A model generated the notes under the pieces. That model did no database searches and was not told where the DNA came from. It saw nothing but the letters and a program-made list of their open reading frames with translations. Shown here piece after piece: positions 1 to 10,571 of a stretch of DNA of 64,000 nucleotides (within the stretch, counting starts at the first letter, position 1; each line of letters begins with the position of its first letter). Position numbers and translations under genes: made by a program. Source of the DNA: Serratia sp. Ag1 (GTDB taxonomy: Bacteria; Pseudomonadota; Gammaproteobacteria; Enterobacterales; Enterobacteriaceae); contig NZ_JQEI01000042.1 of NCBI RefSeq assembly GCF_000743355.1, positions 1-64,000 on the forward strand, in the 5' to 3' direction.

Positions 1-1632
1 ATTTTGTGATCCACTACAGCTTTCCCCGGCTTCGCCTGGCCAGAATCCTACCACAAGAGCCCCGATAGTGGTCGCAGCAGTCCCTGCTGTTACCGTCGGT
101 GCAGCCTCAGCCAATGCTACTGCTCCACGCGATATAGCACCAGATATAGAGCCCGACAGTGTGCGACCTGCCGTTAGAATACCTTCAGCGAAAGTAGATA
201 ACTGAGTCATCCCCGGGGCACGATTCATTACCAGTGCACCCGCAGCGGTTAAAGAAGCCTGAGCCAACTTAACCATTTCTGACGTATATACTGGCGTGGG
301 GTTTACGCCCGCTTTGGCCATCAGTGCCGCCAGTTTCGCTCGAGCTTCAGCCTCTGCTTTTGCCCTGGCCTCTGCCGCCGCTTTAGCCTCCGCCTCGGCC
401 TTTGCTGTAGCCTCAATCTTTTGTGCCAATTCCGCGGTGGCACTTTTGAGTTGCTCGCTCAGCGTACTAATCTCCCGCCACAATCCGTCAATCTGCATAC
501 GCCCTTCAGAAGCAGCTTTCTCAAAAGCAGCGGCGCGAGCATTAGCATCCATGCGCTCCTGGTTGTGATGACTCCCCAGAAGGCCAGCCACAGCTCGAGC
601 CGAGCGAGCTTGTGCATCTAGACGCTCCACTCTGGCCTGCGTGACAGCTAATAGTTGCTGCCTCTCAGCAAGGCGGGCCTCTGATGCTACCTTACGGCGC
701 TCATATTGAGTGACCTCCGCCACCCCACCTGCCCAATTCCAGGTTACGATTTGTTCAGCCTGCTCTCGTATGGCCCGACGTTGGTTAAGCTCCTCCTGAG
801 CCAGGCTTTCTTCCCGTTGGCGCAATTCAACCTCACTCAAAAGACGGGTCACAGAAATATAGACTGGATCCATGTTCAGCTCTTTTGGAAAGGTCACGAT
901 CGCATCACGAGTATTGCCCCCTTGCATTCTGTCAGACAAAGGCTTGGCAGACTGATCGGTAACTTTAGCAAAAGTCTTACTGTCTAGCTCTGGATTGGGC
1001 TGAACGGCTGACGGCTGTGCGACATCTAGTCGTAGCGGTGTACTCAGCCCTGGTACGGAAACATCAAACTGGCGAGGTTTACCCGTTGGTTTGGCTTGTA
1101 CCACTGGAGCCTTGGTCGGGGTACCTTTATCCCTCACAACTGCCAATACCTGCTTGCCATTATCGATGACATCACTCACATGTCCCTTGACCGAAGCCTC
1201 TGGCTGAGAGAACAGGGTATTTAGGTCAACAGTAACGATATCCTTGGCGGAGATCACCTGAGCAATTTGTTGCTGCTTTACACCAGCGCCAATGACACTC
1301 ATATCATCAGGAGCAATGGATGAAGGCCAAACCGCCGCAAGCGGGGCAAATGCCCTGCTCAATATGCTGCTGGCTACCGCAGCCAATGGTGTCGACGCCA
1401 GTTCACTCAGTGCTGCTGCACCTATGCCAAAAGCGAGAAAACCTTCGGTAAGTGAAAAGGTACCTGGAACCCCACTGGAAACCATCGTCGGAGCAGTCGA
1501 GTTGGAGCCACTGCCTTGACTACTGCCACCACCACTACTCGGCATTCCACCACCTGGTGCTGGAGTCTCCCCCCTTTCTTTACTCCAGGATGTGCCGTCC
1601 CCTGGTCCTCCACCATAATCAAATCCACCCAT
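1..1632 (-). CDS. E-colicin/cloacin-type bacteriocin, N-terminal part (runs off left edge)
   Basis: An open frame of 544 codons without a stop continues past position 1, so the C-terminal killing domain and any immunity gene lie outside the window. The start ATG (1632-1630) has an AAGGAG site at good spacing. Residues 1-50 are Gly/Ser-rich; the run DGTSWS at 12-17 resembles the TolB-binding epitope DGSGWS of E-type colicins. Residues about 60-275 follow the colicin E/cloacin translocation domain, with the hallmark stretch GGNTRDAIVTFPK (238-250) and VYISV after it. Residues about 262-440 are a charged, Ala-rich coiled coil like the receptor-binding hairpin of E colicins. Residues 445-535 are hydrophobic and do not resemble colicin E9 from memory. 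The family kills related bacteria after Tol-dependent uptake. Toxin type (nuclease, pore or other) cannot be told from what is visible. It probably shares a transcript with the gene at 1704-2843, since no separate promoter is evident in the 71-bp gap. Confidence 0.85.
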   Translation of the reverse strand, partial: MGGFDYGGGPGDGTSWSKERGETPAPGGGMPSSGGGSSQGSGSNSTAPTMVSSGVPGTFSLTEGFLAFGIGAAALSELASTPLAAVASSILSRAFAPLAAVWPSSIAPDDMSVIGAGVKQQQIAQVISAKDIVTVDLNTLFSQPEASVKGHVSDVIDNGKQVLAVVRDKGTPTKAPVVQAKPTGKPRQFDVSVPGLSTPLRLDVAQPSAVQPNPELDSKTFAKVTDQSAKPLSDRMQGGNTRDAIVTFPKELNMDPVYISVTRLLSEVELRQREESLAQEELNQRRAIREQAEQIVTWNWAGGVAEVTQYERRKVASEARLAERQQLLAVTQARVERLDAQARSARAVAGLLGSHHNQERMDANARAAAFEKAASEGRMQIDGLWREISTLSEQLKSATAELAQKIEATAKAEAEAKAAAEARAKAEAEARAKLAALMAKAGVNPTPVYTSEMVKLAQASLTAAGALVMNRAPGMTQLSTFAEGILTAGRTLSGSISGAISRGAVALAEAAPTVTAGTAATTIGALVVGFWPGEAGESCSGSQN

Positions 1633-1703
1633 ATTTATCTCCTTGCTTTTCTGTTAGTTGGGTAGTAAACGTACTGTTTCAATACAAAGAATCCTCTGAA
1701 TTA

Positions 1704-2843
1704 TCAGCTCTGGTTGCTGATGATTAATTCTTCCAGCATTGCCAATCGGGACTCCAACTGACGTCTCGCCTCACCTTCTTCTTTTAATGCTTCAATCAGA
1801 AGTGCCACAACACCATTAATATTGATCCCGCGGGCGTCTTTCAGTGTGTTACCGTCATTAAGCCTCAATTCTGTTGTAGTCACTGACTGTGGTAATACGT
1901 TCTCCACTTCCTGAGCAATTACCCCAGCCTCTGGAACCCCCTGCTTCAGATAGGTATACCCACTGATTTTTTGCAGCTTCTCCAGGGCTTCATCAATTTT
2001 CACGATTTCCGTTTTCATACGGGCATCAGAGCTACTATTCCAGCCGCCGTTGGCGAAGGCATAACCTGTGTGCAGGAACTCATACCAGGCATGCTGACCA
2101 TTATTATTGGCAACATGGATCCCCATCAGGTTATGTTTACCAATGCGTTCATAATGGTAGAGTTCTGAATTCAGGCCATTTTCCCCTTGAATACGAACCC
2201 CCTGCGTATAGCGATCCGCATTGTTATTAACAGATAGGGTTCCGGTAGCCAAAATCCATCCGTTGGCATTACGCTTGACGAACTGGCCAGCCGACACTTC
2301 ACTGTTTGCTCTAACATGAATTTCGTTCCTGTTTCCTAGCCGATCGAGATAGGAAAGTATGCCAAAGTCATCTTTTCCAGGAACGGTACGTGAAGTCATC
2401 AACATTGAAGTTGTCACGTTGCCGCTGGTGAAATCGGTATGTATGCCGGGTGCCTCATAGATTTGCCCATTGATTAGAGCGGCAGGACCGGCTGTCACCG
2501 CAGCAATGCCAGCGTTACTTGACACCACAGCACCACCAGATACCTCAACACCGTTACGAAGAGACACTTTGCCGGTGGCAAGATTGAAGGAGAAAGGACG
2601 CAGGGTGTTCCACTGCCCGTCCTGTGCTTGGCCACTTGGCGTGGTCAGGGCATAAAAATCCTGCCCATCGTTACGCAGGATCACGCCGGTATTTCCGTAT
2701 GCCAGACGAAAACCGTTTGGTGTTTTGGATACTATTTCCCCATCGCTGATAACACGCTTACGCAGCGTAGACAAAGATTTCAGTTCAGTAATATCGTCAT
2801 TCACACCGTTCAGTACCTGAGCGTTTTTCATTTCTACAGCCAT
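1704..2843 (-). CDS. Tail-fibre-like protein with C-terminal S74 intramolecular chaperone
   Basis: The 379-residue product resembles the distal part of phage tail fibres. The N-terminal ~270 residues are Gly/Asn/Thr-rich beta-structure. The C-terminal ~110 residues are a peptidase S74 (endosialidase-type) chaperone domain: the SDARMK motif at 272-277 supplies the Ser/Lys pair that in this family cuts the chaperone off after trimer folding, and a coiled coil (about 350-375) ends the protein. The ATG at 2843 has an AAGGAAA site. No other phage structural gene is nearby, so this is an isolated fibre gene, directly upstream of and co-oriented with the bacteriocin gene. From memory, phage-related ORFs precede some Klebsiella bacteriocin genes (klebicins C and D), so the pairing may be a recurrent cassette. 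Its role here is unknown: receptor specificity, co-secretion and a passive remnant are all possible. Confidence 0.8.
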   Translation of the reverse strand: MAVEMKNAQVLNGVNDDITELKSLSTLRKRVISDGEIVSKTPNGFRLAYGNTGVILRNDGQDFYALTTPSGQAQDGQWNTLRPFSFNLATGKVSLRNGVEVSGGAVVSSNAGIAAVTAGPAALINGQIYEAPGIHTDFTSGNVTTSMLMTSRTVPGKDDFGILSYLDRLGNRNEIHVRANSEVSAGQFVKRNANGWILATGTLSVNNNADRYTQGVRIQGENGLNSELYHYERIGKHNLMGIHVANNNGQHAWYEFLHTGYAFANGGWNSSSDARMKTEIVKIDEALEKLQKISGYTYLKQGVPEAGVIAQEVENVLPQSVTTTELRLNDGNTLKDARGININGVVALLIEALKEEGEARRQLESRLAMLEELIISNQS

Positions 2844-2961
2844 TGTTATTTTCCTTTTTGTACAGCCTGTTTTATGACGGTGAGCAGCATCATGCGACCT
2901 CCCTGTTATCAGGGGTAAAGTTCACGCGACTACTGCGAACCAGTAAAATATACAGAAAAAA

Positions 2962-2981
2962 TACTGTATATATAAACAGTG
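2962..2981 (-). promoter_or_regulatory. LexA (SOS) box upstream of the tail-fibre/bacteriocin genes
   Basis: The sequence reads TACTGTATATATAAACAGTG, a CTG-N10-CAG palindrome with the CTGT/ACAG arms and AT-rich centre of the enterobacterial LexA consensus. It lies about 120 bp upstream of the ATG at 2843. Colicin genes are classically repressed by LexA and induced by DNA damage, so SOS control of the whole unit is expected. On the minus strand a TATATT just downstream could be the -10. No second full overlapping LexA box, common at colicin promoters, was found. Confidence 0.85.
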
Positions 2982-3516
2982 CTTTATTCTTGTGAACGGG
3001 AGGTGTCAATGGTCATTTTTTGTGTGTAGCTGATACAACGATTGGAAAGAATTAGCGAAGTGGTCAGTGACGGGGAGTTTTTGTTGGCAAATAATGTAGG
3101 TTGAAAACCGCCATTGATTGCAGGTCGGGCGGCTTCCGATGTCAGGTCGCTACACGTAATGCTTGTCAATTAAGACTAACCAGTTCCCTATCACTTGGGC
3201 TGTCCAGCCAGGTGTAATGGTAATTGCAGTAAACAGAATGCATCCCATGAAATCACGGTGAACGTCCCCCGAATCTGTAACCACCGGGCAACCTTTACAG
3301 GGGTATTGATAACAATAGATTAGACATTATTGTCGGTGAGATGAGCACGGGGGTTGAGGCCATTGAAGGCGCCGAACGGAGACACCGCGCATAGGCGAAC
3401 GCGCCACGGACGGCGCGTTCAGGCGAGACAGTCAGGGACGACTGTCGTAGCCGGCCTTAATGCGCGGTGGCGGAGTGAGGGTAGTGGGCGAAGCCCACCG
3501 CCTGATATGGCAAGGG

Positions 3517-3653
3517 CCGGGGTGTTGGGGGCTGGCTCTTGAGCCCCCAACTCGGTCGTATTCACCCGCGTTACTGAATAAACACAAAAGGTATGGCGAC
3601 CGAAATAAACACACATCCCACAACAAACCTCAAGATGTGAATAAAAGACAGCC
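3517..3653. repeat. Dispersed ~135-bp repeat, copy 1
   Basis: This stretch closely matches 20050-20185 in the same orientation. Shared landmarks in order are GGGGTGTTGGGGGCTGGCT, the hairpin TTGGGGGCT/AGCCCCCAA, CTCGGTCG, CGTTACTGA, TAAACACAAAA, AATAAACACACAT and CCACAACAAACCTCAA. It lies just beyond the 3' end of the ascB gene; copy 2 lies beyond the 3' end of the autotransporter gene. Both host genes are transcribed leftward toward it. No transposase or terminal repeats are evident. Small open frames across both copies read similarly in one frame but lack translation signals. Confidence 0.8.
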
Positions 3654-3691
3654 AATGGGGTTAGAGGCTCTCCCTGCGGGGGCTACATTAA

Positions 3692-6585
<2,894 letters not shown>

Positions 6586-6605
6586 GAGGATAACTCTCAT
6601 AGATA

Positions 6606-6618
6606 GGTAACCGGTTCC
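6606..6618. promoter_or_regulatory. AscG-like operator in front of ascF
   Basis: The site GGTAACCGGTTCC has a perfect AACCGGTT core and lies about 20 bp upstream of the ascF start. LacI/GalR-family operators typically have a central CG in a palindrome, and from memory E. coli AscG recognises a TGAAACCGGTTTCA-like site. The position fits repression of ascFB by the AscG homologue encoded at 11705. No equally good copy was seen in front of the ascG gene itself. Confidence 0.6.
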
Positions 6619-6763
6619 ACACAAGAGTGTTTATATTGAAGTTGAATATCAATTTATAAATTTATTTATTGTCTATTTTGTGAAGAGGATCGGTTTATAG
6701 GGCTGAGGGCAAGCGTACAGCGAAAGCCGTAGGGGTAGAGGGATGGCAGAAGGGGAAGTCAGC

Positions 6764-8545
6764 CTAGCGTTTTTCTCGCGCGGCACGGCGATAAAGCGTG
6801 CTGCGAGCAATGCCTAACGCCTGAGCCGCTTTACTGACGTTGCCGTTATAGCGTTCCAGCGTTGCTGCAATGACCCGCTCGTCATGCAGGTGCAGAGCCA
6901 GCGGAGGCGTAACCTGTTTGGGGCGGTATTTTTCCGGCAACGCTTCGCAGGCCAATATCTCGCCGTCATCTGCCAGGGCAAACAACACCTTGAGCAAGCT
7001 TCGCAGTTCCCGCACATTACCCGGCCAGCAGTAATGACTCAGCACCTCTAACAAAGCCGGTGCGAGCTGGATACCGCGATCGATCCCGCCCAGTTCCCGC
7101 CACAGTTGCCCAATAAAAGCAGACAAGTCCGGCCATTCGCGCAGCGGCGGCAGCGTCAGGGCAAACTCTTGCAGCCGGTAGAGCAAGTCCTCACGGAATT
7201 CACCTTCGGCTACCCGTTGATTGAGATCCCGGTGCGTGGCGCTGATCACCGCAAAATTGACCGGCCAAGTGCAACTGGACCCCAGCGGCGCGACCTCTTT
7301 CTCTTGTAGCACCCGCAGCAGCCGGGTTTGCAGTGCTAATGGCATATCGCCAATTTCGTCCAGAAACAGCACTCCGCCATCGGCTTCGCGGATCTTGCCG
7401 ATATAACCGTTCTTGTTGGCACCGGTAAATGCCCCCGGCTGATAGCCAAACAGCTCCGACTCAATCAGCGGTTCTGGAATAGCAGCACAGTTAATGGCGA
7501 CAAACTTCCCGTCTCGCCACTGGCTTTGCTGATGCAGCGCCCGGCTGACGTACTCCTTGCCGCTGCCCGTTTCGCCGTGAATACACAGCGATATCCCCGC
7601 GTTCAACAACCGCACCAGTTTAGGCGTGTCGCGATGCAGAAACAGTGAAAGATCGGGCGCAACGGTTGGCGTAACGGCAATCTGCCTGCGGGCAGGTGCG
7701 CGCAGGTGGAAGAAATAGCGCTGTTGTTGATAAGTGAGGATCGACTGCGGCACGTTGTTCGCTTGCTGCTCGCCGTCGGGGAAAAGTTGCTGGAAGGTGA
7801 GCGAGCCCAAACGATCGGCGCTCAGTTGCAATTCGCGCATTGCCAAGCGGTTCGCCGCCATCAGCACGTTGTCAGAGAACACCAGCAGCATCTCCGTCAC
7901 GCTATCAATCCCCTGCACCTGCGCATGCAGGCTCATTAACCACTGTTCCGGGTGCAGGCTCTGTTTTACCCATAGATATTCAATCTGCTGCGCGGCTTGT
8001 TTCACCCAGGCCAGCGTATGCGGATGGGCATAATGTGCCGGCCCAGAAATATCCAGCACACCGGCAATCTGCCCGCTGGGTGACTGCAACGTCATGGCCG
8101 CGCAGTACAACCCCTGATTGCTGGTGAGATAGTGCTGATGCGCCAGAATTTCGCAACCGTCATCAATGGCCAACGCCGTACCGATGGCGTTAGTGCCACG
8201 GCCACATTCGCTCCATAAATTGCCGGGTGCCAAGGCAAAGCGTTGGGCTTTTTGCAGCGCCCGCATGTCACCAAAGGTATTCAGTATCAGGCCGCTGGCG
8301 TCGGAGAGCACCACAACGGATTGTTTATCGGCCACTTTTTCCGCCAGAGCTTTAACCGTTGGGTGGGCAAACTGCTGCAACTTGGCGTTATTTGCCAGCA
8401 CCTCGGCCAGCTCCGATTGATGGATACGCGGAAAGTCATCAGCCATGCGGTTTAAACCGTACCGCTCGCTGCGCAACCAGGAATCGCTGAGTAACAGCGT
8501 GTTGCCGGTGATGGAGTTATTGGTGGCTGACGCATTTCCGCGCAT
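6764..8545 (-). CDS. Sigma-54-dependent activator, AcoR family
   Basis: A 593-residue bacterial enhancer-binding protein. Residues about 75-195 are a GAF-type sensor domain. The AAA+ domain has Walker A GETGSGK (324-330), the sigma-54 contact loop GAFTGA (371-376) and Walker B GGVLFLDEIGD (390-400). The C-terminal Fis-type helix-turn-helix ends at AARSTLY-like residues (about 567-593). The start at 8545 is chosen for its GAGG site 6 bases upstream; a longer frame to 8623 would run through two palindromes that look like binding sites. It is divergent from the aldehyde dehydrogenase gene, whose -24/-12 promoter it presumably activates. AcoR relatives respond to acetoin, alcohols or aldehydes; the inducer here is not known. 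Confidence 0.85.
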   Translation of the reverse strand: MRGNASATNNSITGNTLLLSDSWLRSERYGLNRMADDFPRIHQSELAEVLANNAKLQQFAHPTVKALAEKVADKQSVVVLSDASGLILNTFGDMRALQKAQRFALAPGNLWSECGRGTNAIGTALAIDDGCEILAHQHYLTSNQGLYCAAMTLQSPSGQIAGVLDISGPAHYAHPHTLAWVKQAAQQIEYLWVKQSLHPEQWLMSLHAQVQGIDSVTEMLLVFSDNVLMAANRLAMRELQLSADRLGSLTFQQLFPDGEQQANNVPQSILTYQQQRYFFHLRAPARRQIAVTPTVAPDLSLFLHRDTPKLVRLLNAGISLCIHGETGSGKEYVSRALHQQSQWRDGKFVAINCAAIPEPLIESELFGYQPGAFTGANKNGYIGKIREADGGVLFLDEIGDMPLALQTRLLRVLQEKEVAPLGSSCTWPVNFAVISATHRDLNQRVAEGEFREDLLYRLQEFALTLPPLREWPDLSAFIGQLWRELGGIDRGIQLAPALLEVLSHYCWPGNVRELRSLLKVLFALADDGEILACEALPEKYRPKQVTPPLALHLHDERVIAATLERYNGNVSKAAQALGIARSTLYRRAAREKR

Positions 8546-8570
8546 TAGTAACCTCATCTTCGCCCGAGAG

Positions 8571-8620
8571 TGTTGCAACATTGTAGCAATTTGGTTTTTC
8601 CGGTGTTGCGATTTGCAACA
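8571..8620. promoter_or_regulatory. Paired palindromes, candidate activator binding sites
   Basis: Two related inverted repeats lie here: TGTTGCAACA at 8571-8580, a perfect palindrome, and TGTTGC-GATTT-GCAACA at 8604-8620. They are 107-156 bp upstream of the -24/-12 promoter, the usual range for enhancer-binding protein sites, and in the shared gap between the divergent regulator and dehydrogenase genes. They could also mediate autoregulation of the activator. Confidence 0.6.
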
Positions 8621-8726
8621 CAAATGGCAGATTCTTCTTTAGGGCGACACGGACCTTATCAGCCAAGAAAAAATAACCTGCTGATTTAACTATAAATTAA
8701 AGATTAAATTACCCTTATAAAAAGAA

Positions 8727-8742
8727 TGGCACGGCGGCTGCA
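8727..8742 (+). promoter_or_regulatory. Sigma-54 (-24/-12) promoter of the aldehyde dehydrogenase gene
   Basis: The sequence TGGCACGGCGGCTGCA matches the consensus TGGCAC-N5-TTGCA with one mismatch; the GG and GC elements are exactly 10 bp apart. It lies 78 bp upstream of the ATG at 8820 and downstream of the paired palindromes, with a sigma-54 activator gene divergent. Confidence 0.8.
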
Positions 8743-8819
8743 AGAGTCATGACGTAACCGCAATCACCCAGTAGCGGTTGCCACACTCTGACAACAACAC
8801 CCTACACAAGGAGTTTGCG

Positions 8820-10346
8820 ATGCGTTATGCACATCCCGGCACGCCGGACGCACTGGTCTCTCTCAAAGCCGCTTACGGCAACTACATTGGCGGCAAATTC
8901 GTAGAACCACTCGGCGGCCAATACTTTATGAACACATCGCCCGTGAACGGCAGCGACATTGGGTTGTTCCCGCGTTCCGATGCGCAGGATATTAACGCCG
9001 CGTTGGACGCAGCCCACCAAGCCGCAGAAGCCTGGGGCAAAACCAGCGTGCAGCACCGCTCCACGCTGTTGCTGAAAGTGGCCGATCGCATTGAAGCCAA
9101 TCTGGAATATCTTGCGGTTGCAGAAACCTGGGATAACGGGAAACCGATTCGTGAAACCCTGAACGCCGATCTGCCGTTGGCGATCGATCACTTTCGCTAC
9201 TTTGCCGGTTGCCTGCGCGCGCAGGAAGGCAGTACGGCAGAAATTGATGAGCACACCGTTGCCTATCACTTTCATGAGCCGTTGGGCGTGGTGGGCCAGA
9301 TAATCCCCTGGAACTTCCCCCTGTTAATGGCAGCCTGGAAGTTGGCACCGGCCCTTGCAGCGGGCAACTGCGTGGTGTTGAAACCGGCTGAGCAAACGCC
9401 GCTGGCCATCACACTGCTAGTGGAGCTGATCGGCGATCTGTTCCCTGCTGGCGTTCTCAATGTGGTGCAGGGTTATGGCCGCGAAGCGGGTGAAGCACTG
9501 GCGACCAGCAAGCGGATCGCCAAGATCGCCTTCACCGGCTCAACACCGGTTGGCCGCCACATCATGGCCTGTGCGGCGGAGAATATTATCCCCTGTACGG
9601 TCGAATTGGGGGGCAAATCACCGAACATCTATTTTGCCGACGTGATGGACGCCGAACCGGAGTTTATCGACAAAGCGGTGGAAGGGTTGGTGCTTGGCTT
9701 CTTTAACCAGGGTGAAGTTTGTACCTGCCCTTCACGTGCGCTGATTCATGAGTCTATCTATGCGCCGTTCATGGAACGCGTGATGGCGAAAGTCAAAAAC
9801 ATCCGCCGTGGCGATCCGCTGGATACCGACACCATGATTGGTGCGCAGGCTTCTCAGCAGCAGTTTGACAAAATCCTCTCCTACATCGACATCGCCCGCA
9901 ATGAAGGGGGGCAAATCCTGATCGGCGGCGAAAGAGCAAGCATCACTCCTGCCTTGGATAAGGGGTTCTATATTCAGCCCACGCTGATCAAAGGCGAAAA
10001 CCAGATGCGCTGTTTCCAAGAAGAGATTTTTGGCCCGGTCATTGGCGTCACGACGTTCAAAGATGAAGCCGAAGCCTTGGCCATCGCGAATGAAACCCAA
10101 TTCGGTCTGGGCGCGGGCGTCTGGACACGCGATACCAATCTGGCTTACCGCATGGGGCGCAACATTAAGGCTGGCCGCGTCTGGACTAACTGTTATCACG
10201 TCTACCCTGCTCATGCTGCGTTTGGCGGCTATAAGCAATCCGGCGTCGGGCGCGAAACACACAAAATGGCGTTAAACCAATACCAACAAACTAAAAACCT
10301 GCTGGTTAGCTATGGCACAGCACCTTTAGGCCTATACCCAAAATAA
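8820..10346 (+). CDS. NAD(P)-dependent aldehyde dehydrogenase (AldB/AcoD type)
   Basis: The 508-residue enzyme oxidises an aldehyde, most likely acetaldehyde, to the acid. Visible landmarks are the oxyanion/NAD region IIPWNFP, the general base Glu262 in VELGGKSP and the catalytic cysteine Cys301 in [11 protein letters not shown], a motif shared with AldB and AcoD. The start at 8820 follows an AAGGAG site; an upstream ATG at 8778 lacks one. A sigma-54 promoter precedes it. The stop codon and last few codons (LYPK) lie within the left end of an ERIC element, so the native C-terminus may have been changed slightly by that insertion. A zinc alcohol dehydrogenase gene follows at 10572, suggesting an alcohol-to-acid pathway. 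Confidence 0.9.
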   Translation: MRYAHPGTPDALVSLKAAYGNYIGGKFVEPLGGQYFMNTSPVNGSDIGLFPRSDAQDINAALDAAHQAAEAWGKTSVQHRSTLLLKVADRIEANLEYLAVAETWDNGKPIRETLNADLPLAIDHFRYFAGCLRAQEGSTAEIDEHTVAYHFHEPLGVVGQIIPWNFPLLMAAWKLAPALAAGNCVVLKPAEQTPLAITLLVELIGDLFPAGVLNVVQGYGREAGEALATSKRIAKIAFTGSTPVGRHIMACAAENIIPCTVELGGKSPNIYFADVMDAEPEFIDKAVEGLVLGFFNQGEVCTCPSRALIHESIYAPFMERVMAKVKNIRRGDPLDTDTMIGAQASQQQFDKILSYIDIARNEGGQILIGGERASITPALDKGFYIQPTLIKGENQMRCFQEEIFGPVIGVTTFKDEAEALAIANETQFGLGAGVWTRDTNLAYRMGRNIKAGRVWTNCYHVYPAHAAFGGYKQSGVGRETHKMALNQYQQTKNLLVSYGTAPLGLYPK

Positions 10347-10459
10347 TTCGAGTTGCTTGTAGGCGGCAACTGAACGAGGTCCCAGGAGCTTACTCAAGTA
10401 AGTGACTGGGGTGAGTGAAGGCAGCCAACACCCAAGCAACTTGAAGTATGACGGGTATA
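10333..10459 (+). repeat. Complete ERIC element (127 bp)
   Basis: The length is the canonical 127 bp. Ends are TATACCCAAAATAATTCGAG and CTTGAAGTATGACGGGTATA, and the centre holds the classic ERIC core with AAGTAAGTGACTGGGGTGAG. It overlaps the last 14 bp of the aldehyde dehydrogenase gene and provides its stop codon. The RNA would fold into a long hairpin between this gene and adhP. Confidence 0.95.
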
Positions 10460-10537
10460 TTTTGAAACATTTGTGCTGACACTTAAAGGGAAAGGCCCAC
10501 GGATGGGCCACGTCACCACACCAACGCGCCTACACCC

Positions 10538-10554
10538 GAAGTATGACGGGTATA
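10538..10554 (+). repeat. ERIC right-end scar
   Basis: GAAGTATGACGGGTATA repeats the right terminus of the complete ERIC 80 bp upstream. Between them at 10493-10508 is the palindromic GGCCCACGGATGGGCC, related to a stretch near 15167 that also lies beside an ERIC end. Confidence 0.7.
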
Positions 10555-10571
10555 CTTTTAAGGATTGAAAG

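Larger units (their letters stand above)
2844..3691. other. 850-bp gap: SOS promoter, then structured non-coding DNA
   Basis: From the left this holds the ~110-bp leader and LexA box of the tail-fibre/bacteriocin unit, about 350 bp with no convincing gene, then a run of hairpins. Inverted repeats are GAACGCGCC/GGCGCGTTC (3397-3420), GACAGTC/GACTGTC (3427-3446), GTGGGC/GCCCAC (3484-3498) and TTGGGGGCT/AGCCCCCAA (3525-3550). The last belongs to a repeat also present near 20050. Short open frames here show no ribosome binding site or recognisable product. Confidence 0.6.

Noticed and set aside
296-568. Ala/Ser-rich plus-strand open frame
   Set aside because: It is the antisense of the bacteriocin coiled coil; low complexity and no ribosome site.
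1422-1628. 68-codon minus-strand frame starting close to the bacteriocin gene
   Set aside because: Out of frame with the 544-codon bacteriocin frame, which has the ribosome site and family likeness.
3419-3655. Small frames in repeat copy 1, similar to 20095-20334 in copy 2
   Set aside because: Similarity follows from the DNA repeat; no translation signals, and the copy 2 frame runs into the autotransporter gene.
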